Shown: positions 23,677 to 35,699, numbered from the stretch's first letter. The stretch is 64,000 nt of DNA from Ischnura elegans (GCF_921293095.1 NC_060247.1:53541111-53605110), one strand, 5' to 3'. A program made the numbers and translations. The notes: a model not told the origin generated them from the letters alone.

Positions 23677-24563
23677 GTTGTTCTCATTATCATGACTTTC
23701 GTCGACAGCCGTAACTTCATACATGGCTGTCAGCATTTCTTCGGGAGAGGTAGATCTTGCGAAACGCAGCTCGCGCTCTTTTTTCATGGCGTTCTTAAAT
23801 CTGGTGAATCGAAAAGACAAGTTGACGGATTGTTTCAACTTTTTAAGAAAGCTTTCGACACAGTAACTCCTAATTTTTTTATCCAAATTACAGTCATACG
23901 GTTTAAACAAAGCCGTAGTAAACTGGAGACATGAATTTCTGAGTGGTCGCTAGCAAAAAGTATTTCTTGGCGGTATTAGCTACAATGTTGTTGAAGTGAC
24001 ATTGGGTATCCCACAAGGAAGCGCAATCGGTAACCTTTTGTTCATTTTATGCATAAATGATCTCTACTCCCGCATTAGCAGTTAAGTACGTTTATTTGTC
24101 GACGACGCTGTCATCTATTGCGAAAATGGTGGTCATACTGACTTTGAAATTCTATCATCGGATTTAAACGTTCATGCGTGGAGCTAATAATGTGGACTAG
24201 AACTTAATTTTAGCAAATGCACGGCGGTGCATTTCTTGCATAGGTCGTCCTACCAATTGTCTTAATATGAAGTGAAGTATCTGGGAGTTAAAGAAACTTC
24301 GAGCATATTGTTGAAAAAAATATAAGAAATATTTTTGACAGAGTCCTGAGGAAGTTAGCATTCGTCAAGGGTGTCGTGAGAAGATTTCCGGATTAAATAT
24401 CAATAGCCAGGTGCTATTTCGCACTCGTCTGGTCACAACTTGAGTATGCAGCGAGGTTATGGGATCCGGTGTGGAAAAACTTTATCCTAGAACTTAATAA
24501 AATACAGAAGAAAGCTGCGCGATTCGTCAAAAGCTGCCACGAGCGTATGGAAAGCGTTACACT

Positions 24564-24738
24564 GATTTGATGCTTTCCCGGCGAATAATGTGGGTAAACT
24601 CTTCTCGGGATTCCCACCGGGTTAATTTATCGATAACGGGCAACGTTTCAGGCACCGACTCGGGGCTCATCCTCGGGGCTAAAACGTTAGACGTTATGGA
24701 TACATAACACGGTGGGAATCCCTAGAAGAGTTTACTCA
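24564..24738 (-). mobile_element. Foldback element FB4 in CR1-like LINE
   Basis: Inverted repeats at 24588-24623 and 24706-24741 (36 bp, 4 mismatches) around about 80 bp. It begins exactly with GATTTGATGCTTTCCCGG after the left direct repeat CGTTACACT (24555-24563); the right copy is at 24739-24747. Excision gives an uninterrupted frame KKAARFVKSCHERMESVTLM, matching CR1 C-terminal sequence. On the minus strand the spacer holds CCGAGGA (24670-24676), a GC-rich hairpin and GAAAC-GTT (24642-24649), an order like a hammerhead ribozyme core with one box mutated. Confidence 0.85.
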
Positions 24739-25002
24739 CGTTACACTTATGTTAAACGAGTGAGGCTAGGAGCTGATAGATACTCGGAGGCTACGCCCTA
24801 GACTTAGATTGCTAGAGCCATTGAAAAGAGATTGATTTGTCAGAGCGATAGATATGGAGAATATTACATCAGAATCCCACCATATTTCCAGGTCCAACAG
24901 AAGGAATTCGTTTTCCCCCGAAAATAAAGCAATTTAATTAATGTTTGGCGCAACTTCGCCAAAGCATTTCCTTTTTATTCGTAAGGGCTGGTGTCCTAAG
25001 AC

Positions 25003-25036
25003 CCCCGCCACACGCCTATTCAGGCGGCTTGCGGGG
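25003..25036 (+). other. 3'-UTR hairpin of the CR1-like LINE
   Basis: CCCCGC pairs with GCGGGG and the inner CGCC pairs with GGCG around TATTCA, about 30 bp before the end of the remnant. It is comparable in position to the stem-loop of the younger LINE at 19080-19107. Such hairpins are known reverse-transcriptase recognition signals in CR1-group elements. Confidence 0.55.
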
Positions 25037-25487
25037 TAGTATGTAGATGAAGATAATTGAGGAGTGTATTTCAGAATGGAATTAATATGATCTTTGATGC
25101 AATACTGAGAGGTGTTTAGCTTAATTGTTTTTCTTAGCAGCCGATAAATTTCTGTAGCAGGTGTTTGCATTTAAAAAATTTAATATACATATCCCTCTAG
25201 CGATTATGAATGTATTCTGACGTCTAGAGAAGGTATCTAATTCTGAAATCCAGAAAATTTATTAATACCCAGTAATTTTTTACTTCATTATTTTATTGAG
25301 AATTGGAGTGCAAAATAATACCTCATCGCAGAAATCTATTTGAAAGTCCACAGATACTGCTTAACTCTCTTGACTATTGTAACTTGACTCCAAAATGTTT
25401 CTCTTCATTGCCATTGCTGCTGTTAGTCAGCTAAAATGAGTCCTGTAGAGCATAATCCTTTTCAGAGAAGAGTTGGAGCAGCTTTTA

Positions 25488-25650
25488 CTATATTAGATTG
25501 ATACCAGAAAGACCGTCACATGAAAAATGCTTTTATTCTCGTAGATTTAGTTAAATGAACAGAAATCATTGGCACATTATGCAGGAGATAAAATTTATAG
25601 TCAGATTTTGGTATACAGTGCGTTCATGAATACTAACCTCAATACACATA
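25488..25650 (+). repeat. Diverged local duplicate, copy 1
   Basis: Shares an ordered set of words with 26818-27000: CAGAAAGA-CGTC, a CTCGTAGATT/CTTGTAGATT block, AAATGAACAGAAAT, GGCA-ATT-GCAG and a TGGTAT...CAGTGCGTT/GAGTGCATT block. A third partial copy of the left edge (AAAGGATTATCTAAAAGG) occurs near 25706. It is an old local duplication or part of an unidentified repeat. No ORF. Confidence 0.5.
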
Positions 25651-25947
25651 ACTGTCTTTTACTATTCAATAGTATTTTTCATTGAGTTATAATTTATTGA
25701 CTTAGGAAAGGATTATCTAAAAGGGTCGAGCAAAAATCAGAAAGATCCTCGTATGAAAATTATAGTTTTGTTCAAAAATATTCACTAGTTTTTTTGCTAC
25801 TTGTAGCAATATCTCATTCTTTCTTTTTACTCCTTAGCTACCTCAGAAAGTTAGGCCCACTTAAAAATCTTCCATCTAAATTGATGATCTAGTTTTAGTT
25901 CCAAATGGCGAGCGAAAAATCATGAATTTCTGCCCTTGAGACATAAC

Positions 25948-26145
25948 GTGGGAGTGTCGTATTCTAGTGGGTTGGCTGGTGATCGAGAATCACTGGATTC
26001 AAATCCCAGGTGAAGCTTTCGGACAGCCCAAATCAAAATCCTCGATGTGAGATGTGGCCCAGGAAAAGGAACTGTCCCCCCTACCCTGAAGGCGTGAAAT
26101 CCACGCGCCTCGTGGTGACCTCTACCGTCACCAAACCAAACCAAT
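25948..26145 (+). mobile_element. tRNA-derived SINE
   Basis: The plus strand carries a box B GGATTCAAATCCC (25995-26007), close to consensus. A box A-like GTTGGCTGGTGATCGAG lies about 25 bp upstream, and the spacing fits a Pol III promoter. A body of about 130 bp follows and ends in CCAAACCAAACC repeats near 26137-26150. No flanking duplication could be fixed. An ORF on the opposite strand is a shadow. Confidence 0.55.
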
Positions 26146-26817
26146 CTTTGGGTTGAAATATCGAATGAGTGTGGATAAAGCCATACATAACAATGATGTT
26201 AAGACGTAAGCTTAATGATATTAGGATAAAAAATGAATGGCATGAAAAGTGGAAGAGGGCTAGAAATAATAGAGTAAGATTATATTGAATTCGCACCCCT
26301 TGAAAAAGGTCCGAGGATTAAGTATGAATCAGTTCTAAATTTTTCTATGTGAATATACAAATTAAATGATATAATCAACTTAAACTCCTTGAAAATAGAT
26401 GCCTACCTGAGTCTTTCTTTATTAAATATGTATTCAAATTTTTTAAATGGGCCATTTCAGCGCAGAATTTACAGTTGTTTATTCCATTTGTTAATTTGTT
26501 TTGCATGTTGCAGTTAAATATAAATGAATGATTTGAGGTAATATGCTAATAAAGTTGACCAAAATAGAGTTCCATCTCTCATTGAAGAAATATATGTGTC
26601 ATCAATATTTTTCTCTTGCATTCATCTAGTATAACATTTTCTTCCTCCTATAAAAACGTACTGGTAATGATGAGGAAAAATACAATATTTTTTTATATTA
26701 TTCCAGAAATTTCGAAAAACCCTGGCGTAATCCTTTTGTAAACTATTTCAGTGCATTTCAGACATTTTTTGGCTATTTTAAATGGGAGATTACCTGGAAT
26801 AAGAGTTTTTTTTTCAG

Positions 26818-27000
26818 AAAAAAGGATTATCTAAAAGGTTGAAACAAAAACCAGAAAGATCGTCGCAGCAAAATGATTGTATCCTTGTAGATTGAATAAA
26901 ATGAACAGAAATATTAAGGGCATTTGGCAGAAGGTGAAATAAATTCGACAGACTGGAGTGGTATGGAGTGCATTGATAAATACTGAGCTCTAATGCGAGG
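26818..27000 (+). repeat. Diverged local duplicate, copy 2
   Basis: Partner of 25488-25650 and 25700-25760. It starts with AAAGGATTATCTAAAAGG, which joins the two separate upstream pieces in one stretch, so the 25.5-25.8 kb copy appears rearranged. Confidence 0.5.
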
Positions 27001-27311
27001 CTTGCTTGCATCATGGAATAAATAAGTATTAACTCGGGATATGTTCACTGACCGTTCGGAGCCTATGTATTTAAGGTCCTAAGTGCGAGGGTACATCTGC
27101 TATTTTGTTTTGCACTACACATATCCCACAGTCTTCTTTGATTTGCCGGCTAAGATTTCGCTCTATCCTATGCAATTTTGAAGATTAGATTGCACATTCT
27201 TGCGGGCTTTAATGAGAATAGGGTGCATTCAAAATCGTGTGGAAAAGTACAATAACGTTTTATTATTAAGAATGGACTTTCACAAAGTAAAGCCAGAAAC
27301 AATAAAGTTTA

Positions 27312-27977
27312 GAGAATAGGGTGGTTTCCTTTTATTTTTTTATAGCCTAAATCGAAAGATTTTTACTCCTGGAGTACGTATTTCACGCTTTTAGATTTTT
27401 TAATGGCGACATTTTTTTTTCGCAATTAAATGAAAAGTGAAAAATTTCAAGCGCGCGAAAACGCGACGGCTAAGTATGAATGCTGGTAAAACCCCGTGTG
27501 ACGCCATTCTGGTTCCCGCTTTCGCCGGGTGTGGTGACCTCGGGGCGAGGCTTTGAGCGCTGATACGATGCAGGTTGCTAGCAGGTAGCAGAGTCCCCTG
27601 CTATCAGGTAGCGCTTGGCTTAAATAAGGATTATTAATACCCTGTCAAACGAAGAAAACTTTCCGACTTTAGGCAGTTTTAATAGGTGATTATTAAGAGA
27701 TGTTTCCCTGAGCTCTGTGCCTCATGCATGCATTGGTAATCTCAGACGATATAAAACTCCTATATACTCGTATAGGTCCCTGTGACGTCACGTGGAGTGG
27801 CATCGAATGGGCGCCAATCTGGTCTTTTCAAATGCGGTTAAAATTGACCATTGCCATTCGTCTAAACTGGGATTTCTAAAACCAAATAATTTGTATATTA
27901 TGAATACACTAATGGTGGGTAACGAATCGCAATCAATGCCTTTCGTTTTTTTTAATGATGGAAACTACCCTATTCTT
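27312..27977. mobile_element. 666-bp nonautonomous DNA transposon, TTA target duplication
   Basis: Terminal inverted repeats of 18 bp: GAGAATAGGGTGGTTTCC at the left and, on the other strand, AAGAATAGGGTAGTTTCC at the right. They are flanked by TTA at 27309-27311 and 27978-27980. A TTA-type duplication is usual for PIF/Harbinger elements, but the TIR sequence does not let me confirm that. The interior has GC-rich segments, a hairpin around GCTAGCAGGTAGC (about 27577-27612) and the palindrome GTGACGTCAC (27782-27791). No transposase ORF was found; the 73-codon frame inside is not recognised. Confidence 0.65.
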
Positions 27978-27984
27978 TTAAGGG

Positions 27985-29440
27985 AGATGATAGTTGGTTG
28001 GGAACGTGGCTAGCTTTATTAAAAGTACCTACTTAATCCTCAGAATATGGCCTCCTTAATGTCAGTGAGCCCCTATTTTTGCTCTAGAGTCACGAAACAC
28101 ATAAGTAATGGCGGGGTTGGTATAGGTAATGAGATAGAATGGTAGTGTCATTAACCGTTAGTACCTATAATTCATTCAGAATCTAGTTTTAATTTTCCAT
28201 TTGGTATCAAATAGTTTTTCTCATGCAGTAGGTGTGATGGACGTCTGCATTAAAATAGCAACTTTTTAAAATTTTCCTATGAAAAGGAAATTTTATAATG
28301 AAATAAAACGGAAATGTAAATTTCAGATAAGTATTGGTTTTTATATTTACTTAGATAACTAGTACCTAAAAATAGCAGTTAACGTGTTACAATTTCACTT
28401 AGTACTTATAACCAACCCCAAATAAATATCGATATAAAAACTGATTTCTTTCGTTTTCCCTGGTTTCCATTTTCTCTCCAGATGGAAAATTCAACTTTTC
28501 GATAAACGCCGCCCGTAAAGTATCTCACCTTACCTCTCAAGCTCGTTTATTTCCTCAAAGTTTTCACTTCCAAAGCATTGAGTACAGCTTGGCGTGCCTT
28601 GCGTTTGACATAACTATAACTCGTCCCACATACGAACTCCATCCCTCAAACTGTCCTTCCTTTGTAATCATTAAATAGAGTCATATTGACAATTTTGGAA
28701 TATCAATCGATTCATACATATGCCTCTTCCGATTTCGGAAAAGAAATCAATTTATAGATAAAGATTTTTGGAAAGGGAGCGCTTCAATGCGTAAGACCAT
28801 AAGTAAGGCTTTGCTGTACCACGTAGTCGATACTACTGTAATAATAATTCAACTTGAATTATTACCTGTCAATAATGCTTTAATAAGGAATAAAATATCT
28901 GAAAAGAGTTAGACTGAATATTTTAGACATTTTTATGCCAGTTTTATTATATTGGAAGTGATAGATATTGTGGTTCACTCCATACAGTAACGCGACTTTA
29001 TGTGGCATCGGAACCTCTTGCTGCATCAAATGTTCCAATTTTGATTAAACGAGGGACATCGAAAATTATAAGTTCATTCACAGTGGTAAATCATTCCCTC
29101 ATCCATAGGGTTAATGAAGACGTGAATATATCATATTTACGGTCTTAAACGCTCGATGATTGACTCATGTTTTCAGGAGAGGGGAAACCCGCAATTTTCA
29201 CCATGTTTTTATCTTAGAAAACTTAAACGAAGATTTTGGTGAGGGATGTGCTTTCACCGCGTATCCCTGTGATCACCAACTCCCTTCACTTGGCCACCGA
29301 CTCAACGCGTTTTGATTACGCTGCCAAGAAACAGGAAACAGTGAAATTTAATTGACTTCACTTTCCAACTGTACGTACTTAATTTGTAATTATTTACGGT
29401 ATACGAGGCTCTTATTAGTCTCGCTTCTCATCTACCTATA
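27985..29440. other. AT-rich unassigned DNA
   Basis: No gene or complete element was recognised. Confidence 0.5.
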
Positions 29441-29451
29441 TTGCAAATGGT

Positions 29452-29794
29452 CATTTGAAGAATATTTAAATAAGATTTGATGCTTACCTGGCGAATAATG
29501 TGGATAAACTCTTCTCGGGATTCCCACCCATTTGAATACCCCATTTTAGCCGACGTTAGCAGCTTCAACTTGTGGCTCATCCTCAGGGCTGGTGAATGTC
29601 GTTTCGTATAAGACGGCAAACAAATACTTTAATTAAATACTTTAAATACCAAAAAACCTTAGAACTTAAAATTAAATTAAAACCTTCAAATGAAATTCAG
29701 CAGCCCTGACGATAAACCATGAGTGAAGGCTCTGAATGTTGGCTAAAATGGGGTATTTTACCGGGTGGGAATCCCGAGAAAAGTTTACCCACAC
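29452..29794 (-). mobile_element. Foldback element FB5 (long spacer)
   Basis: The left part has TTTGATGCTTACCTGGCGAA (29475-29494, a slightly mutated tail box) and an arm at 29499-29551. The right arm at 29741-29793 pairs with it through ACTCTTCTCGGGATTCCCACC and the CCCATTTTAGCC end, with small mismatches. The spacer is about 190 bp, longer than in the other members. On the minus strand it carries an intact CTGAGGA (29580-29586) followed by a degenerate GAAGC (29562-29566) and GTC. The flanks TGCAAATGGT (29442-29451) and TGTAAATGTT (29795-29804) match at 8 of 10 and may be a decayed target duplication. Arms are homologous to FB4. Confidence 0.7.
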
Positions 29795-29869
29795 TGTAAA
29801 TGTTGTTTCACAATTCACTACAGGTGTGCAAAGTTTTGATACCCTTTGCAAGTGTGTTATTAAGACCCG

Positions 29870-30780
29870 CGATCTGGCCACCAATACCCGTGATCCACCC
29901 CCATCAAACACCCGATTCCCTCCCCGCTGCTCTTTTCACGGCCGCTCCGATAACCCACCCTTCGCCGGCCACCCTCCCTCTCACCCTGTCGCTTGGACGC
30001 ATGCATACCCGATTCCGCCAACCCGCCTCCTTAAAGTGACACCGTGGAGAAATGGGGGAGGTCTCGGTCGGAGGAGTGGGAGAGTGCAGCAGAGAGAGGG
30101 CGAGGGAGGAGTGGGGGTACGGGGAGAGAAGCCGCCGCTGCCGCCGCCACGGGAAAGCGACGGTTGGTGTGACGCCGAATTTCGAACGGTCGTCAGGCAT
30201 CCACCTTCCCACGCCCTATACCTCCTCCTCTCCCTCATCCGCTGGCCTCCCGAACACATGCACACAAATACACCACCCCTTCACCTTTGGACCCGCATCC
30301 ATACCACCTCCTCCTCCTTCCCAACTCCTCCTCTCAATACGTATTGGAATGAGGTAATGACGCTGCTCTTCCCTGCTTACCTCACCCCTCTCTCTCAGGG
30401 TCCGGATTTCCACCCCTTTATTTGCGTCGAAAAAAATCTCCCCGCCCCGTCCTTGTTGATGGTACTGGAAAAATTCCCCCCCCCCCCACCATAAGCTGCG
30501 CCCGATGATGTTTTGAGGCCCCTGAAGAATCTTCTCTCGGGGCGCGTTTCTTCTTCAGGGGGTGCATCTGCCCAGCTTCTTCTTCCCGATACTCTTCCTT
30601 TCACTCTCCTCTCCCCCGAAGACACACGTGAGCGAGCCGGTCGTGTTGTGGGGTTCTCAATGGTTTCATGGGAATCGTGCCATCCACCCAAGCACCCCTT
30701 TGCTTCCAATCTGGTCCCTCGCTCTCTGATCCATCGAACAGTTACGAATGCAATAGCATCTCGCACTTGACCGAAAGGGT
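29870..30780. promoter_or_regulatory. GC- and CT-rich island
   Basis: About 900 bp rich in C and T on the plus strand with frequent CpG, including C10 near 30478. ORFs up to 252 codons on the plus strand and several on the minus strand are low-complexity (Pro/Ser/Arg-rich) and look like composition artefacts. It may be a CpG island, but no transcription signal is provable. Confidence 0.4.
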
Positions 30781-30789
30781 TGCGGGGAA

Positions 30790-31890
30790 GAACTGAGTTT
30801 CAGGTGTACCGAGACTAGAGCTATAGAATTGTCTTATCCGTTATGGTATAAATTCGAGTTAATCATTTCGACAGACGTAAAGTTTTTTGATGCGATGTGG
30901 CTCAATAGTAATTACTTCATGACGACGAATCCGTTATATTGGTATGAAAGTCATAACACTTTGTGGAATCAAATAGAGTATATCAATGTATAATCTCTAA
31001 GCAAAACCAGAATGCCTATAGGAAAATAAAGTAATTTCAGATTCAAACGCATTCGGATAGAATGTGTTGACATAAAAAAATTATGTGAACTAATATCTTG
31101 AGCATCGCAGATTCATGATACAAAAATGTAATTCAATTTTTAAGATTAATAGCATACGTGTGTGGACATTTTCTATAGCTGTGTTAGAAATGAAAAGGGG
31201 TTTTGACATTCAAGCTGCGAAAAAGCATTTAAAAAGTTTCATTGGTAGTGTTTGGGAATAAGCGAAGTCAAAATGTGTACCTACGAAAGTTCTCTGTCAT
31301 ATATGATGGTAAGACTGTTGTTTTAGTGTTGATCCATGGGGCTTTATGATCATAAAAATCATCACTACGGCCTAACATTACTCTTATGTACTCGTCTTCT
31401 CTCCGTAAAAAAATTGTTATAAGGATAGATAACTGAGTTGATTTTTAGGGACGACAGTTTTAAGCTGATGTCCGTTGAATTTCAGTACATTTTTATTGAT
31501 AAATTTATATTGGTATTAAAGTTGTACAAAAATAGTCTACGGCACTATCTGTCTTTCTCTATTTCCCCTCTAAAAGTATATCTATTATTTAAGTTGACGT
31601 TCTTGGTGAATACTGGAAGAGGATTCGTAATTAATAAAAAGGAAATGGAGACGTTAATTATCGCCTTCGACACCGTAAAGACATTGTCCTTTCATGTTCT
31701 CAATGGCGATAACTGGTCTTTTAATACTTGATTGATAAATAATTGAGAATAACATTTTTTGCATTGCATGCCAGTGTACTGTGAGAGAGGCATCATAAGG
31801 ACTCGAGGTGAGGTTGCTGTGTCCTTGATTACAGACATATTGTCATAGAGTGTCAATGATACATTTCTCAACATAATCAAACCTAAATGG
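30790..31890. other. AT-rich unassigned DNA
   Basis: No feature was recognised apart from chance ORFs. Confidence 0.5.
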
Positions 31891-31893
31891 TAC

Positions 31894-31932
31894 TTAAGGG
31901 AAGCGAATGTACAGTACATCCGCTTCCCTTAA
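31894..31932. repeat. 19-bp inverted repeat hairpin
   Basis: Arms TTAAGGGAAGCGAATGTAC and GTACATCCGCTTCCCTTAA pair with one mismatch over an almost absent loop. It lacks the foldback family's tail box, and no flanking duplication was seen. Confidence 0.6.
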
Positions 31933-31934
31933 AT

Positions 31935-32695
31935 TCTTTATATCTATAATCATTCATTTTCTTTTATACGATTATATTTCATCTGAGATGCCCTGAAATT
32001 GCTATTAGGGGAATACGGAATAGATTACGTTGAGGCTGCGGGTATTTTCCATTTTTCTGTTTCTTTTTCGTGTTTGAATGGGACCCATTGGCGGTAATTG
32101 GTCTTTAGTTTATCCTAACGCTTCTATCAACACGCGTTAATATATTATGCATACTTTTCTATCACCATATTGGGCCAAGTGACAAATTTTCACCCTAAAA
32201 TAAAAGCAGTAAAATAGCAGTTTTATACTCTTAGAGGTCCGTTGAAGACGATCATGTGGTTTTCACCCATATATTCCATAAGCGTAATATCCGTCTGTAT
32301 TTGAATGCACGGCATGAGAAGTTCAGAGATTTTTTGTTCTCAGTCGCTGTGGATTGCTTTGATAAGGGTGTAGCGAAGTACTCCCTTCACATTTCACCAA
32401 AATATACCATATTCCCAATCAAAAGATTTACAGCTATGTTTCGGAAAAGTAATAAGCGCGAACTAAATCGTTCCTCCTCAATTCTTAATCAAAGAGAAAA
32501 TCAGCGACAATGGGCTTGGAGTCAAAGCTCTATGGAGAACAAGGCCGACCGTTTTCATAGCTCTCTTTCGCTATCAGCAATTATATCCCTCTTTAATTTT
32601 CTGTGTTAATAATTCTGTATTAAATTAATAAACATAAAAAATATACGTGTGTTAAACTTCAGGCGAAGGCTGTCTGAAATGGTCGAGATAAAAGC
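31935..32695. other. Unassigned DNA with a 117-codon open frame
   Basis: The plus-strand frame at 32256-32609 has mixed composition but no domain or motif I recognise and no splice context. It is most likely chance. Confidence 0.4.
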
Positions 32696-32698
32696 AGC

Positions 32699-32796
32699 AA
32701 TAGTATTATATATACCATATATATAATACTATAGTATTATATATATGGTAGATATATATATATATATATACTATACTATAGTATTATATATATGGT

Positions 32797-32830
<34 letters not shown>

Positions 32831-32900
32831 TATACTATAGTATTATATATATAGGTAATCACGAGGTATATATATAAAATATATACCTCGTGATTACCTA
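32699..32900. repeat. Palindromic AT microsatellite
   Basis: Three units of CTATAGTATTATATATATGG-type sequence separated by (AT)n runs, ending in a palindrome GGTAATCACGAGGTATAT / ATATACCTCGTGATTACC (about 32854-32898). The region can form long cruciforms. The non-AT arm at its right end suggests the AT expansion lies inside an inverted repeat. Confidence 0.8.
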
Positions 32901-32904
32901 CCAT

Positions 32905-35690
32905 CATATGATGCTCTTTGTTTCATTTTTATTTTCCTGAGCAAATTCTGGTATCTTATTAGATGGCATACTGTTAGCATATTGTAAAACGTTGTTCTCT
33001 TCCACATGTGTAGCTTAGATGACTCCTTGACTTCAATAGAGCGCGCCACTGTTTTCGACCATATTTGGCCTGTATCACATGAATGCTGACTAAATATAAA
33101 GCTGAAGTTTAGAGCGTGAAACATTTTATTCGTAATTATTTCCTCGCATCCCAGAAGTAAAATCACCTACCATAGATGTCATGCATCAAATATTGGGGTG
33201 AAATGCTTTTATTGAAAGGATGGCTGATGAATAGCATGACGCTGTCAATATCTGATTCTTACTGGGTGATAAGTTACACAGTCCCATGTTACGGGAATTA
33301 GAAAAGCTCTAAGGAAACTCAAAAGAAGGCGAAGGAAAACTTTGGCACACCACTTAAAACATAGCGACTCCTTTTAATTATTTAGGTAATATGGAATGGA
33401 TTATGAAAGTTTTATCCCTCCGGTTTGGATTATGAGTACACATCAAAGAGAAATAATGTCATGATTCCACGGTGCACGATAGTATTTCACCTTGAATGTA
33501 ATATTATTGGACCATTACAAGTCATTTTAGCGTATGAATTCATGAGATCGAGCCCATATTTATTTGTAAGCTCTGGTTTTGAACACTAGAATTCAGTGGC
33601 GTTGATTTTTCATATCAGCGAAAAGGAACGTACAATCATATCGTAAATACCAAAAAAAGCATTCTGAACCTTGTAATACAATTCCCATATCGATCTTACC
33701 AGGTTTTTTTTCCTCCTAATTTGCTACCTTTTCTTCTCCTCCTCTGGCTTTAAGACCCTTTCCGAGTGGGGTCAAAAATGTTTGGCTTTATCTATCCACT
33801 CATTCAAAAAAAGATCATTCTCGTTATTTTTTCCAAAATTAGCTAGTTTTAGTTTAGTAAATCTGCATTTTACTGTGAAAGATCTTAATTTGATACTCGT
33901 CATGATTGTTTTAGGTAGATTTTTGAAAAAAATTGTACCTATTAGAGTCGTTTCTAGGGGTCGATTATAATTCTGGATCATATTTATTATCGACAAAATA
34001 ACTGCTGCAATTCGATATTTTTTTATCCTATAAAATTCAAGCTCCCATGAATAATCAAGAGTTATAAAAAATCTCGGTAATGTTAGTCATGTGGGTAATG
34101 TTGAACCGAAAGGGCTGAAATAATAGAAACCCCTTTAATAATAATCTCCCTTACATTTTAATATACTAAATATTTTTAGGAAAAATATATTGAAAGAGTT
34201 TTAAAAGCAATTTTTGATCGAAAAAATTATGCCATCAACCCTTAATTTAAGGTATAGATAAAAAAGTATTTAAGTAATAGGGTATTGAATGCAAAAATGC
34301 CATTTAAACTTAATTATAAATATTACTGCTGTGTTTATAATTTTTCTGGAAATATTTTTTGTGCGCTCATCCCTCATTGCAAGGGTTGGCTCAACAGACA
34401 GAAAATTAGGTGTTTGTACAAAAAACTGCAGTTCCTTAGTACGTACGCCAAAAATTCCATTTAAAGGTATATGTAATTTTCAAATCAGTAGCTAAAACCT
34501 TTGTTAAAAAATTTTTGTGCAAACACAATTTATTTTGAAGATAGAGAATGCGTTTACTCAAGTTTTTTTTCTTATGGGATTAACATTTTTGGGCGAGGTT
34601 CGATGGAATGATAATTTATGAGCTCTCTTAGGTTTCTTTCACCTGAGATATGCGATTGTAATTTTCACTGTGCATGGGTAAGTAAAATAAGTTTCCGATT
34701 CTAGAAATAAATTTTTCTTACGATAGTGTTTTCCTCAATTACTGCAGTATAAATGCCGAAATCATACCATTTCCCGTGAAATCAACAATGGTATTTTAAA
34801 TTAGCAATAAAAAATTTTTGCAAAAGGACTCCAGTCAATGACTTGGCTGGGATAACTGAGATTAGATTGATTTTATGTTTGAAATAGTCAACGTTTTAAT
34901 CATGTTGGCATCTTAAAGATATACATCGTGTATAATTAGGTAGTAAAGGATGAAAATTCATAAACACCATTTGTATGATTATTAGCTTATGACGGTCAAA
35001 GTCAAAGTTTAAGTACATTCATCACAAATCAGAGATGATACCAATATTGTACTTGGATTTTAAGAATCAAATCTGCTCTATTTTTTAAGGACAAGGGTAG
35101 GTCTCTATCTTTTATTGTATTCTTAATGTTGAATGTTAAGTGAATGTGGACAATGCTGCCACAGCACCCGAAAAGGCCAGAGTAATATGTGATGTGTGTC
35201 TTCCTTGTGCAGTTGTATGCCATTTTTTCGTCGTAAGGATATCTTTATGGATCATCCTGGTCCTTAAAACAATGTTTTATATGCAAGCCCAGGGTAGTCA
35301 CTTGTATTAGGGAGTTAGGCCTTGGATTGGTTTGTTTACTTCCGAAATTTCAGCATCTAGAATTGCAATGGATTTTTCATTTCCATAATATGGTGTAAAC
35401 TCGTGACTTTTCCATTATATTTACATTATGATTTTATTAAATCTGATGTAATGGTAATAAATTGTTATTTTCGGCAGAGAACAAAAATTGCACTCTATTA
35501 CCTATCTTTAGTATAATTTTACTAGTCAAGGTAGATTTTATTTTCTAATGGAAAAACTCTGAATAGTTCGTATGCTTATACCATTACCAAAAGGAGTAAA
35601 ATATTTGTAAATTACTTTCATCGATTAGCTGTATGCGGCTATTGATTCAAAGTAACTAGTAACTTGTTTTCAAACGTCAAGCAGTAAGTT
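32905..35690. other. AT-rich unassigned DNA
   Basis: Only short chance ORFs. No tRNA, mobile element ends or GC island were recognised. Confidence 0.5.
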
Positions 35691-35699
35691 AAGGTATTC

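Larger units (their letters stand above)
23246..25060 (+). pseudogene. Decayed CR1-like LINE reverse transcriptase, with 3' UTR
   Basis: A plus-strand remnant of a CR1-type ORF2. Readable blocks, in order: KSPGSERIP and VLKELAPQIAPFL (about 23277-23349), VTSIFKKGN (about 23410), then CETQLALFFHGVLKS (about 23758), a FKKAFDTV reverse transcriptase motif (about 23848), GIPQGSAIG (about 24005), the catalytic box changed from YADD to FVDD (about 24092), and QKKAARFV (about 24508). Many stops and frameshifts show it is long dead. The 3' UTR ends in a GC-rich hairpin (25003-25036). Two foldback elements (23526-23676 and 24564-24738) are inserted. At both places, removing the insert and one copy of its flanking repeat rejoins the LINE coding frame. 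The endonuclease part is not seen upstream of 23240, so it is 5'-truncated. It belongs to a different LINE family from the neighbour at 19-22 kb. Confidence 0.8.

Noticed and set aside
29736..30494. 252-codon plus-strand ORF in a GC/CT-rich island
   Set aside because: Its Pro/Ser/Thr-rich low-complexity translation, the open frames on both strands and the start inside foldback FB5 point to composition, not coding.
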